Source of the DNA: Apis mellifera
Lineage: Eukaryota; Arthropoda; Insecta; Hymenoptera; Apidae
DNA: 64,000 bases
Direction of reading: 5' to 3'
Assembly (NCBI RefSeq): GCF_003254395.2
Contig: NC_037652.1
Span: 3,187,001 to 3,251,000, forward strand
In this document: piece after piece, positions 48,238 to 61,959 of the stretch
Numbering within the stretch: position 1 is the stretch's first letter
Layout of the letters: the number at the start of each line of letters is the position of its first letter
The notes under the pieces: model-generated
Databases searched by the model: none
What the model was told of the DNA's origin: nothing
Seen by the model: the letters and a program-made list of their open reading frames with translations, nothing else
Program-made: the position numbers and the translations under genes

Positions 48238-50654
48238 TCGAAGAACGGGTGAAAAGAGGATTCGAAAAACCTCCAACCTCCACTTTCTCCCCCCTTTTTA
48301 ATCCAACGAGCGACACACCGCGACAATCTCCATCCCACTGCAAATTATTACCTCCCTACCCTCCCCACGCATGTTATTACAGTACTGTTCTGTAATCATG
48401 CCCAATATATCGAGATCCACGATCTGGCCCTCGAACGGATATAAAAGTAATCGCTCGAAATTAGGTGACACGGGCCCATTACCCCTCTCGCACAATGTGT
48501 ATACCTACGATAAAGAAAAAGAACAACAGAGAAAGGAAGAAAACGAAAGAGAAAATACGAAAGAGAATTAAAAACAGGGGAGAAGGAAAAAAGTGGAAAA
48601 ATCCGTATTCGAGAGGAAGAGAGAGAGAGAGGGAAGGGTGGAAAGGAATCATGTTCGAGGCCATCATCGGCGATTACGCATACTTGCTGGCCCATTATGG
48701 CTCATTAAAGGGGCCCGATCGGGATTATTATGTGCGGCGGACCTCCTCCTCGGGCTCCCCCAAGACAACACCCGTCCTCCCGCCGTCCGTCCCGGCGAAA
48801 TATAATTTTCGACAAGCACGAAGATAGTAGGAGGGCATCGACCGAAAATTAACGACTCTTTAGGGCAAATTGATCGGCCGTGTTCGCACTCGATTTTTCT
48901 CCCGGCCGCGAAACAACACGATGGGGATGGGGGAGGGGAATGGAAGCGGAAGCGGTGGAATCGTGAGAAGAGCAGATCTTCGAGGAGGATCGGTCAGGGA
49001 CCCCTTCGGGCGGGGAAGGTCGACCGGATCGGATCGGTTCTCTTTCCACCCCTTTCTTCTCTATCTTTTCTCCCCCTTCTTTTCGAGAATAATTTGGATA
49101 ATTTCGAATTCTTTCGAATATTTGATATTCGATCAGAGGAGGAATTGATAATTATTTCGTTGTTTCGTTTCGAGATCGTTTGAAATTGAATTCGAAACTT
49201 TAACGGACATTTAATGCTACTCCATTACTGCAACTTGCCGGTCGATATTCGTATCGCAATTATTCCCCGGTATAAATCATTGCGGACCGATCATAAAGAG
49301 AGTCCTGTGCAAACAGGAAACGGTGAAACGTGTAACAACTAGTTATATATACTTGATAACCCGCATCCCTGTGGGTTAAACGTTATCCCATTATCCGAAA
49401 TTATAAACGAAAAATTCCTGCTTACCTTATCCTCTCTCACTCTTTTCTGATCGAACGCTTTTTTCGGGAAACATTCTCCTTTCGAACGAGTCAAGAATAA
49501 TAATATTCGTCCTTTCAATTTTAAAAATTCTCGTCTTACGAAACGAATGAACGAGAAAGAGTAATGACAAAAATTTTTTCCCAACCAAGAGATAAGAGAG
49601 AGGGATAAAAATATCCCCGTAAACAAGCGGTGGTTAATTATCCAGGCTCGATTTCAATTATCTCCGCGATATCGTTCAGGTTGCAACAGATTAAAAGGAA
49701 CGACGTTGCCTTTTTTTTTATAAGCCATGAATAACTGTACAAGTGTTTAAACACGTCACATCGTCGTTAATTATGCCGACAATTAAGCCCCTTCCTCTTT
49801 CCTTAAAAAAATAAAACGATGTTTCCCATATCCTTCCATTTCATGATCTGTACAGACCTTATCAGACGGTAATCGTCCGTTTAATCATAATTTAAAGTCG
49901 AGACTCGAGTGAGAAGAGATATCAATTAAAGTACGGATCAGTCGTGGGCAGAGAAATTTTTCTCGCTTCTTCTCGAACGTAAACAGGAATATTTAACGTT
50001 TCGCAATCAACCTAAAAAAAAAAAAAAAAATTTGGAAATTCGAATGGAAAAATTTTAAAGACACGTAACTTTTGAACCGATGAATCTCTTCTAAAAAAAA
50101 ATGAAAGTTGATGAAAAAAATTCACCAATTATAACGAACTTGATCCTCTCTATAATAAAAAGGAATTTATTAAAATCGCCCAAAATAAGATCTTATCTCG
50201 TTCAAATTCTTTCGAACTCCAAAACTCTTTCCACGAGTAATAAAATTATATATCTTCTAAGAATTCACGGAACGATTAGAATCTCGAAAGGAATATAAAA
50301 ATCTATTACAATCAATTTTTATTCCTCTTTCATCCCTCGTACAAAAAAAGAAAAATCTCATCTTCGATTCGATCCTTTTCACGAAAATCTTTCCACGAAC
50401 GATAAAATTTCATCCCTTGATGAAAAAAAAAAAAAATCAGAGGATGACTCCACATTGGCCAATTATAATCGATTATCACCCAAAGTATCCGTGTCCCACA
50501 TGGAGGAACCACACGGTGAAAGACGGTTACTTACGGTCCATGAATATCCATGGGGCCCGGGGAGCAAATCGCGTGGCTGGCGTGCTCTGATGATAGGTAA
50601 CCATGTGTAATGGAGTGCTAACTACCGGCCACCTCGCGAACCAGCGCACACCTT

Positions 50655-50700
50655 CTTCTTCTTCTTTCTCTTCTTCTTCTTCTTCTTCTTCTTCTTCCTC
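50655..50700. repeat. (CTT)n microsatellite
   Basis: CTTCTTCTT units with one CTTTCTC interruption; read as poly-Ser or poly-Glu in chance frames. Confidence 0.95.
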
Positions 50701-51006
50701 TTTATCGTCCTCCAGCAAGCGGGGGGAGGCAAAACGCCGATGCAAGAAAGGGAGGAACACGTTGGCAAAGAACCTGCTGGCCAAACAGGAGGAGGAGGGG
50801 AAGGTAAAGTAAAAGGGTACAGAGGGAGGAAAGAGGGCGAGGGAAAGAAGGAGATAGGAGAAACCGTGCAGGCATGCTCGGGTCTCTTAGTTTCTCAAAC
50901 AAGGGGGCGGTACCTTGCAGATCAGTGGCAGTCAACTACTTGCTGTAACTGCAACAACTGCTCTTACCCCTTTCGAATTTTCCAATACAATCAAATCACG
51001 ATGAAA

Positions 51007-51980
51007 AGTTGTTACAACGTCTTGTATATATCAAGAAGAATATCGAGGGTTTAAATCAATGTTATACGTTCATTGTAATATTAGTTATATATGTGTATAT
51101 TTAATTTAGTGCTCCCTAGACGAACAAAAATTCTCTATACTAAACTCTATATAAACTATACGTGAAACGATATCAAAATCTTGTATATATCAAGAAGAAT
51201 ATCGAGTGTTTATAATATTAGTTTTATATATATATATGTATATTTAATTTAGTATTCCCTAGATGAACAAAAATTCTCTATACTATAAACTATACGTGAA
51301 ACAATATCAAAATCTTGCATATATCAAGGAGAATATCGAGTGTTTATAATATTAGTTATATATATATGTATATTTAATTTAGTGCTCCCTAGACGAACAA
51401 AAATTCTCTATACTATAAACTATACGTGAAATGATATCAAAATCTTGTATATATCAAGAAGAATATCGAAGGTTTATAATATTAGTTATATACATATATA
51501 TATGTATATTTAATTTAGTGTTCCCTAGACGAACAAAAATTCTCTATACTATAAACTATACGTGAAACGATATCAAAATCTTGTATATATCAAGAAGAAT
51601 ATCGAGGGTTTATAATATTAGTTATATATATGTATATTTAATTTAGTGTTCCCTAGACGAACAAAAATTCTCTATACTATAAACTATACGTGAAACAATA
51701 TCAAAATCTTGTATATATCAAGAAAAATATCGAGGGTTTATAATATTAGTTATATATATGTATATTTAATTTAGTGTTCCCTAGACGAACAAAAATTCTC
51801 TATACTATAAACTATACGTGAAACAATATCAAAATCTTGTATATATCAAAAAGAATATCGAGAGTTTAAATCAATATTATACATTCATTGTAATATTAGT
51901 TATATATATGTATATTTAATTTAGTATTCCCTAGACGAACAAAAATTCTCTATACTATAAACTATACGTGAAACAATATG
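51007..51980. repeat. Minisatellite of seven 128-159-bp units
   Basis: CTTGTATATATCAAG-type anchors lie near 51021, 51180, 51314, 51444, 51580, 51708 and 51837. Units share AATATCGAGGGTTTATAATA, TTAATTTAGTGTTCCCTAGA and CTATACGTGAAACAATATC. The longer spacing at the first step reflects an extra AAATCAATRTTATACRTTCA segment, which is also found in the last unit. Confidence 0.95.
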
Positions 51981-52139
51981 AAAACACGTAAGATTCTACG
52001 ATCTATGATAATTGTTGCCTTGAAAATGGAAATGAAATTATAGAATCACACGAAAAATTTTTATTCTTGTTTCAATTCAAGATCCTATCTTGTCCTATCT
52101 CAAACTAACTATATAAACATTGAATAACGTATGAAAGTT

Positions 52140-52345
52140 TCGCAGGTGAAACGAGCTATACGGCCGTTGAATATTAACGTTATTATGGGACGATTGAACG
52201 CTTGCTAAAGCAAACGTCTAAAACGCATCCGATAGGCAATATTACACGGAGATTAATAGATCGGCATTACAAAGTAATTAGCGAGCAATTAAGGATCGCC
52301 GGTGCCCCGTGGCCGAGGGCATTAATTGCCCGGGCGTAATGATAC
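52140..52345. promoter_or_regulatory. Complex upstream island rich in TAATTA words
   Basis: The block includes AAAGTAATTAGCGAGCAATT and GGGCATTAATTGCCC (a GGGCA/TGCCC stem with a TTAAT loop), embedded in CG-containing sequence immediately after the 51-kb minisatellite. Confidence 0.33.
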
Positions 52346-53056
52346 GTTCGCTCCAATAAGAGAAGATGAACGAACCCAGGCGACGAACGTGGAGTTGGAG
52401 AGAACGGATTCCTCAATGTTCACGAGATGATTTTTACCCCTCTCGTTCGACCAGGAAAAAATTTCCAAGAGAAAAAACTTTGGCTTTTGTTTAATATCAA
52501 CAAATATCATTAAACGCGTATATTGGAATATGTATAACGCGTTCACAAGAATATTTTCCTAAAATTTTGTAATAAGCATGCCAAGTATGATTTATTCGAA
52601 AAAAAAGAGTGAAAAGTAAAGAACAGAAATAATAAAAACAATGATAGATTAATTAACAAATAAGAAATCGTTGGAATGGAAGAGAATGGATAAAATTTTG
52701 TTCGAAAGAGGACTGATAAACGGAACGTATATCACAGCGATAAATTATTGACACATAGTACTTACGGTGCTATAAAGTAACCGCGTGAGAAAGTAAGAAC
52801 CGGGCGGGTTGCTCGACGCCAGGCGTCTAAAATTCATACTTTCCAACCGTTATCTGAAAAACGTCCGCAATTTCGTGTACAAGTTTATTAGACAAAAATT
52901 CTTCCCCCTATCATTTTCCGCTTCTGAAACTGTGAATTATCACCCAACGTAACGAAATCCCTTGAAATATCCATATTCGACTGCATATTCCATGGAGATT
53001 AATCGATGAATCATATCCTCTTGACGAGTAAAAAGAAAGGGAATAAAATAAATCTC

Positions 53057-53057
<1 letters not shown>

Positions 53058-53114
<57 letters not shown>
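53058..53114. repeat. (TA)n microsatellite
   Basis: About 28 uninterrupted TA dinucleotides. It generates the Tyr/Ile-repeat open frames on both strands. Confidence 0.97.
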
Positions 53115-53117
<3 letters not shown>

Positions 53118-53320
53118 CATTAATTCAATTAATTTCTGAGTACAAATATCCTAGGCCGTGGATACTCATGCGCGTATACAACGTGACAAGGACGATAATA
53201 ATCGGTGTTGATGCAATTTTCATCGGCTTCCATCGATCTGATATACATATACATACATATATATATATATTTAAATATGTATATAGAACATCCGCCGTGT
53301 TCGCGGATTGCGTGAAGGCC

Positions 53321-53374
53321 CTCATCATCGTCATCATCATTATCGTCATCATCGTCGTCATCATCATCATCATC
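53321..53374. repeat. (ATC/GTC)n trinucleotide repeat
   Basis: CATCATCGTCATCATCATTA and similar triplets form an imperfect microsatellite, read as poly-Asp or poly-Met in chance frames. Confidence 0.93.
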
Positions 53375-53806
53375 TTCCACGCTGGCCTGTGTTTGCTCTG
53401 CAACAAGCCGTACACGCGAACGCGTATAAAAAGCGAGCAAGTTCGAACGGAGCCCGTCATTACCGGGTTATTACCTAAGTATCGTGGGGTAGGAAACTGG
53501 ACCGCGCGTCGACGTGCCTCGCGAGAAAGAAGAGAAAAAGAAGAAGACGTAGTCGTATAAAAGCGTCTTGGCTCGTCTTATTTATTTACGGCTTCTTTTT
53601 TTTTTTACCATGGATCGATATTTTTGGGGAATTATAATATTTTTTAAATTTTACTAACGAATTTTCCCCCCGATCTGATCGACGAAATACCTTTGAAATA
53701 ATACCTTTTCTTACCTCGATTCGAATTCGAAGGGGGAGGCGAAATCCCGATAAATCATAACCCAATTTCAGAAACGATATCAATCGCTCCTCTCCCCATC
53801 GCTTCT

Positions 53807-53842
53807 TTCCTTCCTTCCTTCCTTCCTTCCTTCCTTCCTTCC
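53807..53842. repeat. (TTCC)n microsatellite
   Basis: Nine consecutive TTCC units. Confidence 0.96.
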
Positions 53843-54899
53843 GTTTTCTCCTGCGGAGCTGGACCAGGCCACGATTTATAAAGCAAACACCGTGCAGCAC
53901 CCTGCAATCAACCCACACACAACGCGCCTCCTCGACGGTTTACCGGTGGTGCGCTGCACATACTCCCTCGTGCGAGTGTATCGGATCGAACGATCGGGGG
54001 GGGAATGTATCGCTCCAAGCGTGTTTTATACACCGTACTTAGGGCCAACTCGAATAAATTAATAGCTTCTCGCGAACAACAGCTGGCACGAAGTTTCGAC
54101 GATTGGCGGGGAATCATCGTCCTCGTGTGCAAATTCATTTCGATGATTGATTCTCAATTTATTCTCGAACATGTTGGTTAAATTATTCGAAGATTTTCGT
54201 TTCTCTTTGTGCGATTCTGTATATTTATCTTTTCATCGAGAGATCTGGAGAACAGATCTGGAGAATCTACCTGTTACAACAAGCAGATATGCAAATTTCA
54301 TCTTCGATATCTTCGATAATTTCGATGAAGCCAGCTGTCTTGTTCGAGTAGAGCAACCACTGATTCGCGACAATTCCCTCCTAACTCGAAAGGACGATCG
54401 ATATATCGATTATAGCTTCCTGTCGGGCTCAAAAAGAAGAAGAAGTGTTCTACCCAAAGCTACGAATTTTAACACTCGTCTCAATTTCAATATATAGAAA
54501 TATAAATAATCTCGTTGGAAAGAGGGATCAAATCGAAAGCTCGTTTCATGGAAATTGAGAGCCCGTGGGGGAAGAGGAGGTATTAAAGCAAATTGTGGCC
54601 GAAAAGCAAGTTTGCTAACGAGATGTTCGTGAGCGGCGTAACCGCCGGTGTATAATTTGTCGAGCATTAGAAAATATTAGCCTCTCCTTATCGATGGAAT
54701 GTTTAACGAGGGCTGGCCTTTTGTTAGAACGAAAGTAGACGCTGAAGATAGCTAAAAGAAAACTTTTATAAAATTGATTTCGTGTTCGACTGTGTTCAGA
54801 TTTGCAAAAATTCATTTCAACTTAATTAAACAAGTTGAATAGTAATGTTGAACAGTATGTTGATCTGGTGGAATTTGTTTCTGAGAGTCACGAATTTCC

Positions 54900-55700
54900 G
54901 AGCACAAGTCGTAAAGAAGTGGTCGAGAAGGAGGAGGGACGGGTTCGTGACTGAGTTTCGGAAGCCAGCCCTCCTTTCCGAGTCGTAAATGTCAAGGGCT
55001 TAGGGGGGGAGGATAATAATATCGCGACATTGATAATCGCGGATGGCCGGTTGTCATTAATGAATAACCCAGGTAGGCGGAAGCACAAAGTAGCCGAAAA
55101 GTAGTATCGAAAGATCCCGATTCCAAATTATCCATCTCGAGGGATATTTCTTCTCTTCTCTTCTCTTCTCTTTCTTTTTTACGTTTCTTACGAGAATTCG
55201 AGGAACGAAGATTCGCCTAATACCCCTTTATTATATCTTGTAAAACTGGATGGAAGAAGGAAATACGATCGATTTTTCGACCGGGGGAGTTTGCCTTTCT
55301 TCTTCTTCTTCTTTTTTTATAGGCGGGGGTGGATGGGGAGAAAATTTTTTCGAGGAGATGATTTTACGATTAGTGCTCCCCACTGGGTGAGATATTCCTT
55401 TGACATTGAAAGAATGTATGTATATATTATTGTATAAATTAATGTATGATGTTGATAAATTAGAATTTGATAAACTAGATTAAAGTACATCTCTATTTGG
55501 TATTTGGAAGAAAGGGAAGAAATTGGCAGGGAAAGAAGGTTTAGAGAAATCTATTAATGAATAGCAGGATCGTTTTGGGGCCAAACCTTGGAGAGAGAGG
55601 AAAGCCACAAAGTAGCCGGGATGTATAATTCGTGCTATTCATAACGGCAAATTACTATCCTCTGCCTGGCCCCTTTTAGAGTCCTCACACTCCTTCTTTC
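54900..55700. promoter_or_regulatory. Two complex blocks sharing a 13-bp word
   Basis: CACAAAGTAGCCG occurs at 55084-55096 and 55606-55618, 522 bp apart, each inside a moderately GC-rich block. The DNA between them is a pyrimidine-rich and AT-rich spacer. Confidence 0.27.
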
Positions 55701-56349
55701 CCATTTTTCTTATCCCCAATGCTGGATTATATCGTTTGGTGAATAAAGTGAAATTTTATTTCAAATTGTATTGTTGGAAACGTAAAACAGAAAATAATAC
55801 CATTTAATAAATGGGGATAAAAAGTCTATTATTTCAACTGTGCAAAATTAAAGATATTTATCTTTTAGAAAAAGTATTATTATTTTAATAAGAATTATTC
55901 AATTCTATTCTATTTATTTGAAAAATTATTGTGATTGTCAATTATCATAGAAGTGATAATTTTGAAAGAAGAATGAAATTTAACAAATTAATTGTTGAAC
56001 GAATTTTTAAATTTTACATTTATCTGTAATAATGATCAAAAAATATTATCGAACTTTATCGAATTGTATGAATGTGAAAATGAAAGATACATGTATATAT
56101 ATATATATTATAATAACTTTTCTTGGAATAATAATAATACCGTTCTCTTTAATCCACAAAATAATATGTTATTAAATTGCTCATAAAAAGAATCTTATTA
56201 GTACGCAATATAAATTGAATTAAAAAAAAAGTAACTAATTTATATTACTATAAATTAATAATTATATATATATATATATATTTTTTGTATCGTATAAGAT
56301 TATATTCATTTTCACTGGAAATTCTATACTCATTGAATTACGCGTTTAA

Positions 56350-56600
56350 CTAAGCAAAGTGATAAAGGATCACTTTCAAAGCTAAACAACATTCCCAAGT
56401 AATGCCTAATTAATTCATGGACTCAAACGAGATCTAATTAATCTCTCTAATATTTCTAGTCAAGTATTCCAATATTTACGGCTAACGTCCGCCAAGAATC
56501 CTTGGTACCTAATCGGTTCTCCTAACATTTTCTGTCCGCTAATATCTAATTAATTTTCTAATGCCCCCGGCCTGTGTTCAATCATGCATAAATTATCTTA
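56350..56600. promoter_or_regulatory. Complex island with repeated CTAATTAAT words
   Basis: CCTAATTAATTCATGG, TCTAATTAATCTC and TCTAATTAATTTTC occur within about 150 bp, along with GATAAAGGATCACTTTCAAA. The density of homeodomain dimer words is unusual even for AT-rich DNA. Confidence 0.33.
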
Positions 56601-58582
56601 TCTTAATAGGGATAAAATTATTGACCATTTTTACATAGATTATTAAATAAAGTAGATATCGCATATACATATATTTCGTTTAAAAATGAAAATTGAAAAT
56701 TCTCAACAATTGAAACGTGGATCGTAATTTATATTGAATAGATTTAAAAAAAAAAAATATATTAACATTAAATTTGACTATAGATTATTAAATGTTATAG
56801 TTTCATTGTTCGTAATGTTGGACCGAAGGAAATTATAATAGTATTTTAAATTAGCCGGTAGAAGTTAATTTATTATTTGATATTATATCAACTAGTTCAT
56901 TTTATAAATTTTTAATTAGAATTCTTGGCTCATATATGATCCAAGAGGACATGGATTAAATTATTTAATTTTAATTCTATGTTTTCATAATTTAAATTTG
57001 GATAGTTTGACGCAATTCCAACTCAAATTTAAAGATGGAATAATAACACGCAATGATATAACAAATTAGAAACGACCAATAACGAAATTTCCAAAAAAAA
57101 AAATAAAGAAAAATAAATATCACTATATTAAAATTCCCCAAAATTCCCTAAAATATTCTTATTACGCAATAATCTCTTCTTCGACGTTATTTCAAGAGGT
57201 AAAGAAGATCGAAGAAAAAGAAAAACAAATATCACTAGATTAAAATTCCCTAAATTCTTATTCTCCTACACATCTTTCAACGGCATTCCTACCGTATATA
57301 TAAAGACCAGTCGAAACTCGATTCGATCGCTTAAGCTTAATAAAGAACCACGAAAAGAGATTCGAAACCATGACGACACAACGGAGGAATAAAAAATGAC
57401 CCGATTTCCATTGGACAAGCGTTAAATCGCGATGTTCACGCGCGATAAAGGCGCAGAAACTATTAGCCAGAGGCGAAAGGTACCAATGGATGGAACGCAG
57501 CGTCCCTGCCAGTCCGATTCCGTTTCGTTTGCCGTGATATATTCGATCCCACCCATTCGTTACCGTCGATGATTACAGGTTTGCCAGCGCATTAGACCCG
57601 TGTCTAAAACAAACCGCTCCCACGTCTACCAACAGTTTAAAGCCGCGGGGCGTGACTGCCGCCGTGGCATCGAGACTTGGTCAGGAAACTCGGTAGAATC
57701 TCCACGCCAAGTAGTTGAAGCCTCTACTAGTGAAACTTTACTCTCGACGCGCGTATATGTCGAGTTTCGAAGATGCTGGAGAATATTTATTATTGTGAAA
57801 AAGCTAACGTTGCCGAGAATTTTCACACATTTTCGTGCTTTTCGTTCCATCGAGCCTGACCAACGTCTCAATCGATGCATCTGTTTACGAGTTTATGAAT
57901 TTTTTGAAATCATCTCGCTGCACGGATAGAAATTCAATTTTCACACCGATCGATAATCTATTATCCGTGAATCAAGATGCGACTTTCACTTTTTCGCTGC
58001 TAGAGGCGCGGTTAGCGCTCTGTGAATTTGATACGCATGCGCGGTTAGTGATATTTGCAATATGTTTTAACAATACAACTGTCGAGTTGCATTTTTTTGG
58101 AATATTTATAATCATATTTTGAATTGCAAGAAAGTATGCAGATAATTTTCAAGTGTGAATATTCCAAAAAAAAAAAAAAATACGTATTTTTGTGCAATGT
58201 GCATGAGATTCGAAAATATTCTGCCAACACTAACCTCTACTTAGATTTAATATTAATTCATTCGAACAGTGTATCAGCAAACTAGAGAGAACGATCGCAT
58301 GCTGCGATCACGCCTCGACTGGATACTAATTATCGTTCTTGGAGCGAATACTATTCCGGACACTTTCTAATTTTCGTAATAAGTACATTTTTAAGTTATA
58401 CGTAAAGTGTATGCGTATCATACGAGAATAGAATGGAAGTTAATGCTTTTGATTTTATTACTTTTTGATTAAAAATCAAATTGCAATAAAAATACAAAGC
58501 GAAAACTTGTTTGAAACTTGTTCAACAATCTGTAATAAACAATTTCTAATGATTCTAATAATTCTATAAATCGGCAGTTTTC

Positions 58583-58780
58583 AATCTACGAAAGTGCTTT
58601 TTAAACGGTTATTGTCGATAATTTTTAAAAATTATTTATTTCAATATAATTATGTTATTACTGTTAATTAATTTGAATAATTAATGCCAGTTTAATTGTT
58701 AAAAAAAATCATATAGAGAGAAAAAGTCACAAGTTATTTGAAAATTACAATAGTTGGTTAGGAAAGCACTTTCGTAGATT
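58583..58780. repeat. 198-bp element bounded by perfect 18-bp inverted repeats
   Basis: AATCTACGAAAGTGCTTT at 58583-58600 is the exact reverse complement of 58763-58780. Weaker pairing continues inward for roughly 25-30 bp on each side. The centre is AT-rich and non-coding. The form suits a miniature inverted-repeat (MITE-like) element or a long hairpin. I see no convincing target-site duplication, so the mobile nature is inference. Confidence 0.55.
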
Positions 58781-61700
58781 CATCTCGTAAGATTACGTTT
58801 TCGTATATCTATGAGTGTTATAAAGTGAAATCTTGGAAGTCATTAAATCCCGGGACCATATTCATAGACCCATAAAATGGTGAGATCATAGCGTCGTAAT
58901 CGTAACAGACCTTGAAAAGGACCAAGTCGAAGATATATCAAAGATATCCCCATTCTTCTCAAACAGAGTCATCATATCCTTTAGAATCTTCCTCATAACT
59001 TAAACGATTCTACTAAAATGCCTGACAAGAGGTACCAACCAATCCCTATCTCTCCATTGATCACCTCAATTACACTCGACATATATCCTTCTAAAATCCT
59101 TCTTGCAACGATCATGATCTAATCAGAACCTCTGAAAAAACCTTAATATCTATCACATTAAGCCTCTGTTTCCTGAACTTCAATCCAAGTTACATCATCT
59201 AACAGAGACACGTTTATTGTGCTCCTTAACCACACCTTAAACGCATGTTTCAACCATGTTCTCGGAAGTTGCATAATCTTCTCTTAAAACTGATCTATAT
59301 TTACAGACATTTTTACGTAAAAATCCATCATATTCATCGAGCCTAATAATCCACGAATAATTTCATTCGCATATAGGTTAAAATCAAGATGGCCATCGTC
59401 CATTAACTCATCGATATAGAGACAAAATTATTGAAGCTATACTATAACCTATAAATTACACATTATACCAAAAGTATTTCGATGATTACTCGAATAATAC
59501 GAATAAAGGAATATCTTTCGAAATAACAATTCCAACGAATTTTTTCATCAAATCCTACGTTGGTTTGGCCTTTATAAAATACACGACGGAGAGAAGTCTA
59601 CCCACAGTCGAAGGAATGACTTGCAATCGGGACGAAGGTAGCCAGCAGAGATGCCCATTGATAGCGCGGCATGCTGCAGGCTTGCTAGCATTCATCACCA
59701 TAGACCTATCTGTCCGAGTATCGCGATTCGCCTTCGTTATTTGCGGCGCTGGGTTACATCTTCATGCCCACGCGGTCGGCAAAAAGGAGGCAGCGAGAAG
59801 CGAGCCTTCATTACCAACCGGCCAACGGAACGGGGGATTACCGACGGGGAATCCGCGCGATCAATACCGCAAAAAATCAACCGCCATTGTAGTAGACCGA
59901 CTTTGCTCGAGCTGGCGTCTCTTTGCCTTTTGTACACGTTGCATGCAACGATTGTAAACGGCGAGAGAGGAGCTTTGCCTCGAACATTTTCAAATGGAAC
60001 CTCATAAAGTATCTTCTTTTTGAAACCGAATTGGAATCGGATTCATTATCGAGTATCGAGTTTTAAGAACGATTTTGGATATTTTGTGATTAAGAAAAAT
60101 ATCTTATTTAAATTAATATTAATACAGTTTTATTAGTGAGATGGGTTGAGAACTACTGGAAAATAAAGAATCGATGAGTATTCTCGTTGGAATAACCTAT
60201 TGCCAGTGTTATTCGTTTAATTAATAGTTTTTCTTTTCACAAAATTCACGTTCAAAAAAATACTAGAAGCAAAACTAAAAATTCCATCCATGTAAAACAA
60301 AGTCAACGCGTATGTGCTCGAAGATTTTATTACTTTTAAAATTTTATCTTTAAAATGATCCCAACTTCTCGTTAAAAAAAAAAATAATGAGTAAAACCTA
60401 ATATTCAAAAGTCATTGAATGAGTCGGTATAGGCACAAATGAGAGTGAAAAATGAGGAGCTGTAAACGAAGATCTTTTTTCCAAGATCGTATATTAAGCA
60501 GGTGTGGCGCAAAGACCATTATGACGCGTTCCTCGTGGGAATTAAACGACCCGAGAAAACTCTCGTTTTTCGTTGGATTCCGAGGAAAGAGGGGTGGATA
60601 CAATGTTGATGTGTAATATAATCAACTCGTCAAAACAAAAATCTTAGAAAAGAAACTAGCTCTTTAAAGCTCTTCAGTGTGCACCATATATGTAAAAAGA
60701 AAAAAAAAAAACTCATAATTTTACCTTTCAAACCAAGTTGAAACCACAGAACGTAGAAACGTGGACAGAGAAATTACATAGAATCAAATTCTCATTACAT
60801 TTACAAAGCTTCGGCAATCAGCTGATGAAAATCAATTGAAAATGCGATTTAAAATTACTTAGAGAGAGGAAAATGTGAAATAGAATTATATGCTCACTTT
60901 ATCCAAACTTAATCCAACGGATATTAAATTAAATTCTCACGCGAGAATATGTTTATCCGTTCGATGAAAATTTTTTAATTGCGACCAATGGGCAATAGCA
61001 ATTACTTAACAAACAAGCCTTGAAAAAAAGAAGAAGAAGAACCACGCTCGTAAAAGCTTCGGTTAGGTGGGTAGAAGAATTTCGAGGCTGTTTAAACGAG
61101 GGGGCGTCGATCATGGCTCTCGACAGATTCCTTAATCGTTGCAGTTAATTACGGTTAATTACGGCGAAAATTACCGGTTTCTTTCCTAAACGTCGCTAAC
61201 GCTCCTCTTCCTCGGTTATATATATACCTCGACTTGGGATAAAAAAAAAAGAGAAAGAAACCAGAAGGAAGGAAGGAAAGAAGAAGGAAAGAAGGAGAAA
61301 TAAAAAAAAAGAAGAAGAAGAAGAAGAAGAAGAAACCCAGGAAATTACAGGGCGTCCAAACCATCTCGATGATAAATCTGCCGGGCGATCGGGCACAAGA
61401 TCGAATAATTCATTCGACGAATAATAATAAGGCGTGTACGTAAATAATCAGAGACACGACGATCGCTATCGGGATCGTGAGATCGATGTGTATTAATTGC
61501 CCTGACTTTCGATTTTATTATTTACATTTTATGGGATTTGCAAATTTACAAATTTACAAATTTTGCAGGCCGACGAACGGTTATTAGAAATAATTATTGG
61601 AAGATCGATGAATAATTAGATCGGTGTATATTCGTGATGAATGGCGGTTCAATATCGATACGTTGATTGGCACAATGATAAATTTATCCTTCCTCCCCTT

Positions 61701-61959
61701 TCAAATTTCTTTTCGAGGTGATTTCTCTTCGAGGATTATTGAAAATATGCGCACGGATCAAGATAAGATCAGAAATCGTATTGCGCGTATCAATTGAAAT
61801 ATATTTCTCTCCAATTTAAATCGTACGAATTTTAAACGCAATCCGACAACTCCGTAGCCGATCGAGGATCGAAGGATCGAGAGATCGACCCCTTCTCCGG
61901 ACACGGAATGTCTCATTTCGAGGAAGGAACATCGCGTCGAAGCGATAATAACACAGGAA

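Noticed and set aside
53006..53560. Forward frame of 184 codons.
   Set aside because: It is built on the (TA)n and (ATC)n microsatellites, giving YI and IV repeats.
57600..57929. Forward frame of 109 codons in a complex block.
   Set aside because: It opens with a non-ATG codon, has no domain, and a comparable reverse frame overlaps it. It was kept only as part of a complex island.
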